A stretch of 61,911 nucleotides of DNA from Spirochaetales bacterium (GTDB lineage Bacteria > Spirochaetota > Spirochaetia > SZUA-6 > JAFGRV01), in assembly GCA_016935735.1 (NCBI GenBank), contig JAFGQK010000301.1:1-61911 (forward strand). The letters run 5' to 3'. Position numbers and translations under genes: made by a program. The notes beneath the pieces are model-generated. The model ran no database searches and was not told the DNA's origin. It saw nothing but the letters and a program-made list of their open reading frames with translations. The stretch's first letter is position 1. Every line of letters starts with the position of its first letter. Of this stretch, positions 19,801 to 28,500 are shown in pieces.

Positions 19801-22800
19801 GGTTCGATTATTTAAAAAAAGTACAATAGAACGGATCGCCGGGCATTTTACCGGGTTTGTCAATACTATCGAAACCAATATTAATAAGAAAATCGGGGAA
19901 ATCGCATTATTTTCCAGGGCAGAAGAAGAGGAACTGACAAAGCAATTCGGCTTTTTCAGGGGAACTTTTTACAGAAATGGATGTTCCGGGAAACTTTCCA
20001 TAATTAGAAATCTGCTTTTTGCGAACAGTGCTGTAGGTGATTGTTTTGTATTGTATGAAGAAGGCGATATCTGTGTTTATTATGTTTTATCACTGCCTGT
20101 CACTCCTTTCAGACTCGATATGTTCCTGAAGGACCGCCTGCCCGGCTATTATTTTCCATTACTGTATCTGGAAGTAGATGCAATACCCCGCTTCAAGAAT
20201 GGGGATGTGAACGTGGTAGTATTGCAGAAAAAGAAAACCCTCTCTTCCTCGGACATTACAGAAATCGAGGATGCACTGAAAAATGAAATGGTGGAAGATT
20301 GTCATTTACTTGTAACGTATAAAAGCAATAAAAAGTGGATTCCTGTAAGCACGAATGAAACAGAAAACCGGCAGAACGTTTCTTGTAAGAATGTCGTATC
20401 TCCCGGTGTCCCGGATACACCTGCCATAAGTCATGGAGCAGGGTATAGGGAAAGGTATGATGATTCGTGGAGTTTGAAGAATGTACTGGAAATTGCAGCA
20501 AAAACCGAAAAAAAGATTATTTATTTATCTGAAAATGGACTAAAAACCGAACAGTCATATAATCAACTCTCCAATGATGCAAAGCGGTTTGCCGGGAATT
20601 TAAAGCGGAAAGGACTGGGAAAAGGTGATAAGGTAATTTTTCAATTTTCCGAAAATATTGATTTCATACGAACGTTCTGGGGCTGCGTATTGATCGGTGT
20701 TATTCCTGTTCCCATTTCACCTATAATGGGGTATAAGAATAAAAACAGTGATACGGAAAAATTGTACAATGTAATCCGGTTTCTGGATTTCCCCTCTATA
20801 ATTTGCAGCGAAAAATTATTCATACCCCTGAATGGATTAAAGGAATTGTATCATGACAACCGTTTAATCATTTTACCTGTTAACGAACTGGATGTTATTT
20901 CAAATGATGAAGTGAGTGAGGAAATAGATAAAGACGATACCGCGATTATTCTCTTTACATCCGGGAGTACCGGTATGCCAAAGGGAGTCATGCAGAGTCA
21001 TAAAAATCTTATATGCCGTTCCATTGGGGCGAAACAATGCAATGCGCTGACAGGGAATGATATATCACTGAACTGGATGCCTCTGGATCATGTCGGCGGT
21101 ATTGTCATGTTTCACCTGATGGATATATTTGTCCCCTGTAATCAGATACATGTTCCCAAACAGCTCATACTTAATCGCCCTCTCCTGTGGCTCGAGTTGA
21201 TGAGTGAATACAAGGCGACCGTGACATGGGCTCCTCATTTTGCCTATGGTTTAGTTAATGAATACGAAAAAGAGATTGCATCGGCGAACCTGGATTTGAC
21301 TTCCTTACGGTTTATCCTGAACGGGGGGGAAGCGATCGTTGCAAAGACTGCAAGAAAATTTCTTAAGATACTGCAACAACACGGCCTTCCCGGTACGGCA
21401 ATGAAACCGGCGTACGGTATGTCCGAGACCTGCTCGGGAATAACCTTTTCACATGAATTTACACTGGAGAACACTCACGATACCGATAAATTCGTTTCCG
21501 TGGGATTTCCCATTCCCGGGGTATCCATAAGAATTGTTAATGAAAATAATCAGATGATAAATGAGGGCGAAATCGGTAAATTACAGGTCCGCGGGAACAC
21601 GATCACCCAGGGTTATTACCGGAATGAAGAAACGACAAAAACCTCTTTTACCGATGATGGCTGGTTCGATACCGGCGATCTCGGTTTCCTGCTTAACGGC
21701 AGGCTCACGGTTACCGGCAGGGCAAAGAATATTATTATAATCAATGGCATAAACTATTACTGCCAGGAAATTGAAACATGTGTCGAAGAACTGGAGGAAG
21801 TTTCAACATCCTTTGTCGCGGCCTGTGCCGTGAAAACCGGTGAAGAAAACACCGACAGCTGTGCTGTTTTCTATAGTCCGGAAAACGGAAAGAAGGGACG
21901 CCGGGAGGATAATCCGGCTTATTCCCGGGTAATACATAATAAAATACGGGAAAAGGTTTTAAATCAATGCGGATTGTATATCAAATATCTTATACCGGTT
22001 AAAAAGGAGAATTTCCCCAAAACAGAGATCGGTAAAATCCAGAGAATAAAGTTAAGGAATTTGTTCGAACAGGGGCATTTTGACGATGTGCTGGACAGCC
22101 CCGTGCAGGTAATGGGAAGTAATCATAAAATACCTGCATGGTTTTATGAAAAGGTATGGCAACCCCGTGCTCTCCAGGATAATCGGGAGAACAACATGCC
22201 GGGCAGAAACAAAATTATACTCATAGGAATTGATGATAAAAATGTAATAGAAGAACTCAGAAAGAGAGGTTTTCAAATCATAATTGCCATGGCCGGCAGC
22301 AGTTTCAGTTCATCCGGGGAAACCCGTTTTTCCATGAATTTGGAAATGGCCATCCACTTCAGGAAGTTATATGAGAATATTAACATGGACAGTCTGCATT
22401 CAATCATCCTCTGTTTACAGGGGGATGATCACAACGATATGCATTTACCTGCGCTCCTGCAAAGAATGACAGACATGGTCACTGCCCCTGTCCGGGCACT
22501 GGACGAAGGATATGCAGTAAACTATATCGTTGTGACGGAAAAAAGCTTTGTACTCGACAAAAAGGAAATTTTTCATCCCCGGGCCGGGATTATCCAGGGA
22601 CTGCTGAAGACAATCGCCCTGGAGCACTCACCGGTAATTACCTGCCAGATAGATATTGACGATATGCAACAATTACCTTTCATCCTTGCGGACGAATTAC
22701 TCTTACCATGTAAAGACAGCGATGTCGCATACAGGGATGGTATGAGATATCTCCCGCTATTGATCCCGGCTTCTGCCGGGAATCCCGGTAAACTCATACG

Positions 22801-25507
22801 GAATTTCAACAGCAGGCACCTGGTTGTCGTCACAGGTGGGTTAGGTGGTGTTGGGTATCACGTATGCAGGTGGCTTTTGCATGAGTATGGAATCAATATT
22901 TTAATACTGGGCAGGACAGAGATTGCAGATGCGGAAAGAACCGGTAACCCCGTTATGAAGGAACGGAAGGAAAAGCTGGAAGCATTAAAGGCAATTAATA
23001 ATGGAAAAGTCTTCTATGAAGCCATCGATATAACCGACCATGTGCTGGTGCGTAAACTGGTTCATGACATCGAAATGTCGTGGAATGTTTCATTGGTCTG
23101 TATCTTCCATCTTGCAGGCAGCCTCAGCCATACTGCCGGTACCGGTGTATCCCATTGGAAGGAAATCGAAAACCATTTAATGGTAAACGAAACAGGGGAA
23201 TCCTACCGGACCGCTTATGCACCAAAAATCCTTGCCACCCGGGCTCTGAATGAGTTGCGGCATAAAAACAAGGATATCGGTCTGGTCGTTTTTTCTTCTG
23301 TCAATGGCTTTTTTGGAGGGGCTTCACTGGGTGCTTATGCGGCTGCCAATTCATTCCTTGAACCGTATTGTATTTTCCTGCAGGATGAATATCCCGAAAC
23401 GTATTGCCTGCACTGGAGTATGTGGCAAGGTCTCGGGCTAAGCCGCGATATCCCGGAAACTCTCCGTGAAGGGATTCATACCCAGGGTTATGAATTGATA
23501 AACGAAAAGGACGGGATCCTGTCACTCCGTTATGTGATGGAGAATGGAATTAAAAACTGTTATATAGGTCTCGATCCAGGCGCATTAAAACTGCGTAAAA
23601 CGGTTATTGAAGACAGGAAACCGGAAATAGAATTATTTTATAAGAACCCCGGGAAAAACGTGGATGGGTTTTTCACTGCCATCAAAGGGAAATTGGAACA
23701 CAAAATAGTGAGAACCTATGATCTTGCCTTATATGAAGTAAAGGATATCCCGAGACTTTCGGATGACAGCCGGGATATTGATGTGCAGAAAATGCAGACC
23801 TTGAAAAAGACCGGGTATGACAGCGCGGGAAAGATCGAATCGGCCGGTTATGCGGCACCCGGAAATGAGATAGAGAAAAGATTGGCCGGTATATGGCAGT
23901 CCGTTCTTAAAATCGACAGGGTGGGAATTAATGACAATTTCTTTGAATTGGGCGGGGATTCCATCAAGGCAATACAGGTTGCTTCACGGCTGGGAGAATA
24001 TAATTATGCCATTGAAATAGCGGATATCCTCCAGCAGCCTACAATCAGGGAACTTGCATTGTATGTAAGAGAAAAGACAGTAGTCATCGATCAATCGGGT
24101 GTCATGGGCGATATCCCTTTAAGCCCGGTTCAGAAATGGTTTATAAATCAGAAATTTTCACATCCGCATCATTTTAATATGTCGATCATGCTGCATCATA
24201 AAAAAGGATTCGATCCCGCATGTGTGACCGAAATCATTCAACGGCTTGTTACCCATCACGATGCGCTGCGTATCGTATTAAAAAGGGACAACGAGGCTGT
24301 TTTTAACAAACCTGCCGGGAAACCGGAAGTCTTCCTGGAGGTTGTTGATGCAATAAACATAGAAAACGTGGAAGAAACAATAAAGGAAGAAAGCCTGCGT
24401 CTGCAGGGCAGTATCGATCTCTATAATGGCCCCCTTGTAAAAGTATGCCTCTTTAAAACAAAAGAGGGCGATCATCTGTTCTTTTCAATACATCACCTGA
24501 TTATCGATACTGTTTCATGGCGTATCCTGTTACATGATTTTGTAACCGGGTATGACCATCTGTTAAGCGGTAAGGATGTCGCGTTACCATTAAAAACCCA
24601 TTCCTGGATGTACTGGATCGGGCATGTTTATGAGTATTGCTTTTCCGAAAGAGTAAAGCAGCAGCTGCCATACTGGAAGAATGTCTGCTCTGCCTGTACG
24701 GATGTACAAAGCTTTGCGGAATTCATCCGGGACAGGAATACAAACCGGAACGTAAAAAGCCTCCAATTTGAATTGAATGAATCAGACACAAGGGAGTTAC
24801 TGACAAAGGTTAACCAGGCATATAATACGGCAATAAACGATATTCTGCTTAGTGCATTAAGTCTGGCAGTCATCCCCTGGTCCGGAAAGGAAAGGTTTCT
24901 CATTAACCTGGAAGGACATGGACGGGAAGAACTATTTAAAGATATGGATATAAAAAGAACAGCAGGCTGGTTTACCGTATTTTATCCTTTTATTCTGGAA
25001 ATTTATGATGAGTATGACAGGGGGAAACAGATTGTCATGGTTAAAGAAGCGTTAAGAAAAGTCCCGGATCATGGGTTCGGCTATACACTCCTTCGCTATC
25101 TCCCCGGTATCCCGGAAATTGATAAGAAAGAGCTGGACATTGCCCCTGAAATCTGGTTTAATTACCTGGGTCAGTTTGACGATACGTTTTCCCACGATGA
25201 TATTAGTATTTCCCGCTATGGATTCGGCCGTTCCATTTCCATGGATAATGAAGTAATCTCACACATTGGATTTACAAGCTATATAGTAAATTCAATATTT
25301 ACTGTTAATTGTGATTTTGACAGCAATAAATATACACACGATTCCATAAAAAGATTAATGGAATTATTTAACGGTTATCTACTGGAAATCGTATCCCATT
25401 GCTCGTCGAGTAAGAAATCGTTCACCACCCCGGCCGATTTTTCCGATGATTCCCTGAGTATGGATGAACTGGATTCCATAAAACTGGAGTTAATAAATGA
25501 AGAATAA
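10877..25507 (+). CDS. NRPS2: C-A-PCP-E-C-A(Pro)-PCP-C-[AL-KR]-PCP-E
   Basis: A 4876-residue, three-module synthetase. Module 1: DCL-type C (HHHIILDGWS near 143); A 465-950 with pocket DGFFVGGVFK, closest to Val/Ile codes; PCP Ser1004; E (HHLVVDG near 1187; EGHGRK and SLAIGWF are degenerate). Module 2: DCL-type C (HHIILDG near 1666); A 1985-2485 with pocket DVQYIAQVVK, one change from the Pro code DVQYIAHVVK; PCP Ser2538; no E. Module 3: LCL-type C (HHIISDGTS near 2718); A-subdomain remnants; acyl ligase 3195-3735 (TSGSTGMPKG, 'NWMPLDHVGG', 'YGMSET', GKIQR); an intact KR (TGGLGGVG near 3985, Lys4117, Tyr4154, Asn4158); PCP Ser4362; E 4410-4850 with HHLIIDT instead of HHxxxDG. It starts 4 bp inside NRPS1 with GGGAG at 10864-10868. 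The tail 'TTPADFSDDSLSMDELD' is COM-like. The expected product segment is D-(Val/Ile)-Pro-hydroxy acid. Confidence 0.97.
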   Translation: MKKNDTIKDIYTLSPMQEGLLFNYLSGETSKIYNVQIIFTLQGTLDARLFEESYLLLIKKYDMLRTSFIYEGIDRPRQVVLKTKKGMFVYEDIRTLSDEEKESFLDGYIKADKSRHFDLKKDPLFRISLIRKDDSLYTLIITHHHIILDGWSFAIILKELFGIYDEFCRTGGCEPGTSYPYKNYIQWLMNQDKESAGEYWKEYLSDYVAGDLLPGLYNTSCNRDYTFNEYTYIIDEKRKESLIALSRETGVTLNSILQVLVGLLFMKLGNTDDFVFGNVVSGRDADIAGIESIVGLCINTIPVRIKIRQNDSFCNLVKKVHGEFHESNRMSFLSPGEIQKVTCHKKNFIKMLYVFENYPLAANLKNGKLIDSLEVSIKDILALEQTNYDLNVKVIPGNELEVIFSYNRNVIKTFTIQKITVYFNKMIDDILGNPYIPVRDMELLSDNEKREILYGYNTVVTDYTESKTLNEHFEDQVVKYPGAIALSFKGKTLTYKELNDKANQLAHMLRLKGVGPESIVGLFLNKSLEMMIGIMGILKAGGAYLPIEPEYPPERYRFMLEDSGTHILLTQDRFLDTIDFPGDIVSLENEDAFSGPGTNLDIKNKPDNLAYVIYTSGSTGVPKGTLTLHSNVVRVVKNSNYIDIQPGDTLLQLSNYAFDGSIFDIFGALLNGAKLVIMDQADVHNPDRLPHIIRKEKISVFFMTTSLFNALVDMEAGCLQDVRKIVFGGEKASYYHVKKAFDLLGSGRLINGYGPTETTVFAACYQVNQVDDPVYTIPVGKGIAKTLLYIVDKNLNLVPAGTPGELCISGAGVARGYLKRPQLTAERFMEDPFTPGLTMYRTGDVCRWLDNGNIEYIGRADDQVKIRGFRIEPQEITYHVGRYKGIKEAVVLEKTDGNQRKYLCCYFAAEKEIDKEEIKRYLSVHLPEYMVPSYFIQIDHLPLTVNGKIDKTALPEPETGKSMRNDYEAPCNEREEKMVNIWQELFHLEKIGVKDNFFELGGDSILSIQAVSRALKQKIKITVDHIFRYQTIKEILLHSPGIHETETGTTSETGEIPLIPIQHWFFEQTIKDRNLWNQMIKLKMNRPVPAETVNKAINILVQRYDVLRYVYAYNHSHWVQSCTPFKEDTFVVTVNLAGVNECDDDKTIRRHIDIINRSINIEKGPLIKAIIFSFEHKEFSLLYIAIHHLVVDGVSWRIIMEELESIVNSLDRGEVIKQLPGANSFRQWAARLKEYATKQEVLNDSGYWEKQLDRDFPGIPVDYDNEVNYIKEVKRVGISLDKQETGLLLRSAGKAYAAHIDHLLLAASGLALKEWTGNTRFLIDLEGHGRKNMFDDIDVSLAIGWFTVMYPFAMDLAHTGSIGDVVKTIKESFAHIPGNGLSYGLLRYMDSGDVMKFRDFPCAEISFNYLGQFDTLLAKNSFFTCYDDNFLELIQSENNENTCTLIITGYVLDDMLSLDIMYNSKQYNEQTIVKFANNVKNNLKSIIRHCHDAITAGYSLSDFPGTGLNQEESDRLLDTMKNKYPGNDIEAIYPLSPVQEGILYHALSEPESDMYFEQFCFKLKGTINIEALRRAWQVVVDRYSILRTFFTRDYKDNFLQGVVKNVPIPFEIMNWEMHPGKAITLKVEEFLKEQREKVFDLSQAPLMRFQLIIINENEHFFIWNFHHIILDGWSVGIILQKVFAIYGNKPEMQQTPDGYNYIDFIRWIRQQDKEKARLFWRDQLKGLTASTRMKIKYQDNEQIPSGESVYLQSEISINPQLSLALNDFSRKYKITMNTIFQAAWGFLLSKYSGENDIIFGATVSGRKGEIENVEYNVGIFINTLPIRLTIDGNDTVTGFLEKVQDSHIKQLEYDYVSLSEIHNVSEIPYEESLFDTLMVFENYPVDTSLFHQLGNLEIEDLKIFEKTNYPLTILVSFSPVLKIIFLFDSQLYTYPVINQISKNLTTILEQFVQYPDSLLSSLHLLTGEERALLNSWNTTSENYEDTLLHLLFEKQAMKTPERTAIQIEDETINYGELNAKANKLAHYLKKKGVGADVPVAVFFERSIDMIICVLAVLKAEGAYVPIDTSYPGARITSILKDTTPALVLLSNSHREHLTGMDTGEKLCFPGAWNEIGNESGENIIPSITTGNLCYILFTSGSTGTPKGIAMPHKPLSNLMQWQHHAIDNNREYRTLQFASLCFDVSNQEIFSTLGFGGTLVLVREETRTDFLQLLKYIERQKIERVYLPFIALQNLAYTAMEETIDIGKNLVQIITAGEQLKLTEDIKRLLSGNKNCLLFNQYGPTESHVVTHYQVHRNTFDSNTLPPIGKPIAHARIYILDTFQKPLPVGLVGELYIGGDVLARGYYNKPVQTGERFVPDPFTHKENSIMYKTGDLARYVPDGNIEYVGRVDFQVKIRGYRVEIHEIEKVLGGHEKIKDAVVHCFKDDAGNNFLVAYIVLHHTNEEIDTRELNNYIKERLPDYMVPSRYSILESLPLTSTGKVNRRALPRVIEDTGEKRKIVAPEDPVQEVLLELWEKVLNRTGIGITDNFFELGGHSLKALNVTLRIKKKFNVEIHVSDIFKYPTIKEISGLIKETGISITTSIKPAAKMEYYPAASPQRRLFALQTLSGLNTAYNMYGAFSLHGNVDVNRMSDAFLKIIRRHEAFRTSFHVINGEVCQKIHDTVHFTLVYEEASAKTGEELLRDFVAPFDLKHAPLFRGKLVKRGEENYILLLDMHHIISDGTSVGILFRDLKKAYEGQELKEINIHYKDYVMWQGSDEYRQHIALQEEFWLSLFKNGVPGLMFPADFKRPGVQGFEGGHYEFQLDEEKINGICREYHVTPFMLLLSCFTVLLAKYSGQDEVVVGSVIAGRDHADLSEVIGMLANSLPLVGRPDGNKLFRDYLYEIKELAFQFYRNQMYPFELLVEKIADPRDVRRNPVFDIAFLVQNMDIDDLRMGDIDVSYCDIENKSSKFDLTLIINNYSGTLSGMLEYSVRLFKKSTIERIAGHFTGFVNTIETNINKKIGEIALFSRAEEEELTKQFGFFRGTFYRNGCSGKLSIIRNLLFANSAVGDCFVLYEEGDICVYYVLSLPVTPFRLDMFLKDRLPGYYFPLLYLEVDAIPRFKNGDVNVVVLQKKKTLSSSDITEIEDALKNEMVEDCHLLVTYKSNKKWIPVSTNETENRQNVSCKNVVSPGVPDTPAISHGAGYRERYDDSWSLKNVLEIAAKTEKKIIYLSENGLKTEQSYNQLSNDAKRFAGNLKRKGLGKGDKVIFQFSENIDFIRTFWGCVLIGVIPVPISPIMGYKNKNSDTEKLYNVIRFLDFPSIICSEKLFIPLNGLKELYHDNRLIILPVNELDVISNDEVSEEIDKDDTAIILFTSGSTGMPKGVMQSHKNLICRSIGAKQCNALTGNDISLNWMPLDHVGGIVMFHLMDIFVPCNQIHVPKQLILNRPLLWLELMSEYKATVTWAPHFAYGLVNEYEKEIASANLDLTSLRFILNGGEAIVAKTARKFLKILQQHGLPGTAMKPAYGMSETCSGITFSHEFTLENTHDTDKFVSVGFPIPGVSIRIVNENNQMINEGEIGKLQVRGNTITQGYYRNEETTKTSFTDDGWFDTGDLGFLLNGRLTVTGRAKNIIIINGINYYCQEIETCVEELEEVSTSFVAACAVKTGEENTDSCAVFYSPENGKKGRREDNPAYSRVIHNKIREKVLNQCGLYIKYLIPVKKENFPKTEIGKIQRIKLRNLFEQGHFDDVLDSPVQVMGSNHKIPAWFYEKVWQPRALQDNRENNMPGRNKIILIGIDDKNVIEELRKRGFQIIIAMAGSSFSSSGETRFSMNLEMAIHFRKLYENINMDSLHSIILCLQGDDHNDMHLPALLQRMTDMVTAPVRALDEGYAVNYIVVTEKSFVLDKKEIFHPRAGIIQGLLKTIALEHSPVITCQIDIDDMQQLPFILADELLLPCKDSDVAYRDGMRYLPLLIPASAGNPGKLIRNFNSRHLVVVTGGLGGVGYHVCRWLLHEYGINILILGRTEIADAERTGNPVMKERKEKLEALKAINNGKVFYEAIDITDHVLVRKLVHDIEMSWNVSLVCIFHLAGSLSHTAGTGVSHWKEIENHLMVNETGESYRTAYAPKILATRALNELRHKNKDIGLVVFSSVNGFFGGASLGAYAAANSFLEPYCIFLQDEYPETYCLHWSMWQGLGLSRDIPETLREGIHTQGYELINEKDGILSLRYVMENGIKNCYIGLDPGALKLRKTVIEDRKPEIELFYKNPGKNVDGFFTAIKGKLEHKIVRTYDLALYEVKDIPRLSDDSRDIDVQKMQTLKKTGYDSAGKIESAGYAAPGNEIEKRLAGIWQSVLKIDRVGINDNFFELGGDSIKAIQVASRLGEYNYAIEIADILQQPTIRELALYVREKTVVIDQSGVMGDIPLSPVQKWFINQKFSHPHHFNMSIMLHHKKGFDPACVTEIIQRLVTHHDALRIVLKRDNEAVFNKPAGKPEVFLEVVDAINIENVEETIKEESLRLQGSIDLYNGPLVKVCLFKTKEGDHLFFSIHHLIIDTVSWRILLHDFVTGYDHLLSGKDVALPLKTHSWMYWIGHVYEYCFSERVKQQLPYWKNVCSACTDVQSFAEFIRDRNTNRNVKSLQFELNESDTRELLTKVNQAYNTAINDILLSALSLAVIPWSGKERFLINLEGHGREELFKDMDIKRTAGWFTVFYPFILEIYDEYDRGKQIVMVKEALRKVPDHGFGYTLLRYLPGIPEIDKKELDIAPEIWFNYLGQFDDTFSHDDISISRYGFGRSISMDNEVISHIGFTSYIVNSIFTVNCDFDSNKYTHDSIKRLMELFNGYLLEIVSHCSSSKKSFTTPADFSDDSLSMDELDSIKLELINEE
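19919..23806 (+). other. AL-KR cassette 2 inside an elongation module
   Basis: Order in the protein: a whole A-type C-terminal subdomain without its core (residues 3015-3110; 'FYRNG' start, 'LPGYYFPL', and 'FKNGDVN' where GK-D would be), then the first half of a second such subdomain ('ITEIEDALKNEMVEDCHLLV'), a low-complexity linker ending 'TPAISHGAGY', the acyl ligase, the KR with structural and catalytic halves, and the second half of the subdomain (about 4245-4305, 'EVKDIPRLSDDSRDID'). The KR tetrad is complete. No LDD motif is present ('FHLAGSLSH'), so PKS stereochemical rules should not be applied. Confidence 0.75.
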
Positions 25508-28500
25508 TATTGTTGATATTTATCCGCTGGCTCCCATGCAGGAAGGCATTTTATTTCATCATCTCTATGATGATGACAAGACCCTTTATAATGTCCAGAT
25601 CCGGATGAGACTTGCCGGGAATATCGATATTCCGAAAATGGAATCCAGCTTCAGGATCGTGGTGGATAGATACGATATTCTCCGTACATCCTTTATATAT
25701 AAAAATTTGAATACACCTCGGCAGGTTGTCCTGGATAAAAGAGGCGGCGGGTTCAATTGCCTGGACTTTCATTCATTATCTACCGCGGAGCGTAAAAAAC
25801 AGATAAATGATTTTCTAAAAAGGGATGCGGAAAAGATCTTTGATTTAACACATGATCTGTTATTCAGGATTACCCTCATACATGAAGATGAAAAAAGCTA
25901 TATATTGGTGATAACGCATCACCATATTATCCTCGACGGCTGGAGTCTTGCAAGGCTGTTATATGATTTATTTTCCATTTATCAGAACCTCCTCGCCGGT
26001 ATCACACCACCGCCATCCGCAGCTTTTCCTTATATACATTACATCAATTGGTATACACGCCAGGACAGGGATCGGGCAAGGGAATACTGGAAAAATTACC
26101 TGTCCGGTTTCAGCGATGCCACCGTGATTCCCGGCAACAGCGATCACGGGAGTATTAAGTCCTATATATATAAGGAGACAGGACTGAAACTCCCCGAAGA
26201 GACAACAAGCCGGCTGGAAGAATTTGCTGCGGCAAATTCCGTTACGTTAAACACACTCTTACAGGCGGTCTTCGGCAGTATACTGCTAAAATATAATAAA
26301 AGCAACGATATACTTTTTGGCTGTGTTATATCAGGAAGACCGTCTGAAGTACAGGGTGTGGAATCAATCCCCGGGTTGTTTATCAATACGATTCCCCTGC
26401 GGATAAGACTAAAAGGCGGTGAGACGTTTTTAGAATTGATAAGGGAAATACATTCGGATTTTACCCGGAGCAGCCGCTATGGCTATTTACCTTTGTATGA
26501 TATCCGGAAGACCGTATCTTCACCTAATGCAATTATTAACCATCTGTTCGGATTTCAGAATTACCCTGTGGATGAGAGCCTGTTAAGCAGCGATTTTTTT
26601 GCAAAAACAGGATTTGCGATTACGGACTTTGAGAGTGTGGATAAAACCACATATAACTTCAATTTCAAGGTGGGGACAGGAAAGTCTCTTTTGATACTTT
26701 TCGGATATAACAGTTGTGTTATAGAAGATTACTTCATTAAAAACATGGTTTGTCATGTAAAAAAAGTCATTACGGTTCTACTGGAAAATCCGCAGACCGG
26801 GATCGGTGAGCTGGATATTTTACCTGCAGACGAAAGAAATACATTACTAAAATCATTTAACAATACGTTTACACCACACGAATTGTCAAAACCAGTTCAC
26901 GTATTATTCGAAGAGCAGGCAGATCAATACCCCGGGAATACAGCGGTTGTCTATAAAGACCGGCATCTTTCCTATCATCAGCTTAACAGGAAAGCGGATG
27001 GACTTGCCCGGACATTAATGACATCCGGCATAAAAAAGGAAGAAATTGCGGCAATAATGACCGGTCATTCATTGGAAATGATTACTGGTCTTATCGGTAT
27101 ACTGAAAGCCGGTGCGGCCTTTCTGCCCATCGATCCATCCCTCCCTATAAAAAGAATCAAATTCATGCTGGAAGAATGTCGATGTAAAATTCTTTTATCC
27201 TCTTCAGATTATAGAGACACCATACCTTTTGACGGACTTGTACTCGACCTGGATGATGAGAAAAACTATCAGAACAGCGAAACCCCGGTGAAAAGCAATG
27301 CCGGGCCCGACAGCCTGGCCTATGTTATCTTTACCTCCGGGTCATCGGGAGCCCCGAAGGGAGTGATGGTGGAGCACAGGTCTTTATGCAACCTCTCTTT
27401 ATGGCACGGACGCTATTATGGTATGACGCCGGCAGACCGGACCACAAAATATGCAGGATTCAGTTTTGATGCATCCGTGTGGGAAGTATTTCCTTCTCTT
27501 ATAAGCGGGGCTTCACTTTATATTATTGACGAAGCCATGAAGCTGGATATTAAAAAACTGAATAATTATTTTGAAGAAAATGGCATTACCATAAGTTTTT
27601 TGCCGACACAGATAGCCGAACAATTTATGAACGAGGATAACAGATCACTCCGCTATTTGTTAACCGGGGGTGATAAGCTTAAGTTTTTCCGTAAGAATCA
27701 CTACCGGCTTGTCAATAATTACGGACCAACGGAGAATACAGTTGTCACGACATGTTACCCGGTGACGGGGGAACAGAAAAATATACCTATCGGAAAACCA
27801 GTCGATAATACCAGGATTTATATACTCGATGAACAAAACAGACTCATGCCAATAGGTATACCCGGTGAGTTATGTATTTCCGGTGCAAGCCTTGCCAGGG
27901 GATACATAAACAGGCAGGAACTGACCGATAAAAAGTTTGTCAGCAATCCCTTTGAGCCGGGTGTAAAAATGTATAAAACAGGGGACCTCGCGAGGTGGCT
28001 TCCGGATGGGAATATTGAATTTCTTGGGAGGATTGATTGTCAGGTTAAAATCCGTAGTAATCGAATAGAACCCGGGGAGATAGAAGCGTTACTCATGAAG
28101 CATAATAAAGTCCGGGAAGCAGTCGTGCTGGATAAGTCTGACCGGTATGGGAACAAATATCTCTGTGGTTATATAGTCCTGAAAAACAATAATGAGAATA
28201 CTCATCTTGATGAGGAAATAAAGCGGTATCTGGCCGAATTACTCCCTGACTATATGATACCTTCCCATTATGTCTACCTGGACCATATTCCTGTTTCCGC
28301 CAGCGGGAAAGTGAACCGTAAGGAATTACCGGATCCCGTGGAATTTTCCCCGAAAGCAGAGTATGTCCCGCCGGGGGATGATATGGAACGCAGATTGGCA
28401 GAGATATGGCAGGAGGTCCTGGGAACAGGCCGGCCGGGGATTACCGACAATTTTTATGAGGCCGGCGGGGATTCCATAAAAGCAATTCAAATTAGTTCGC

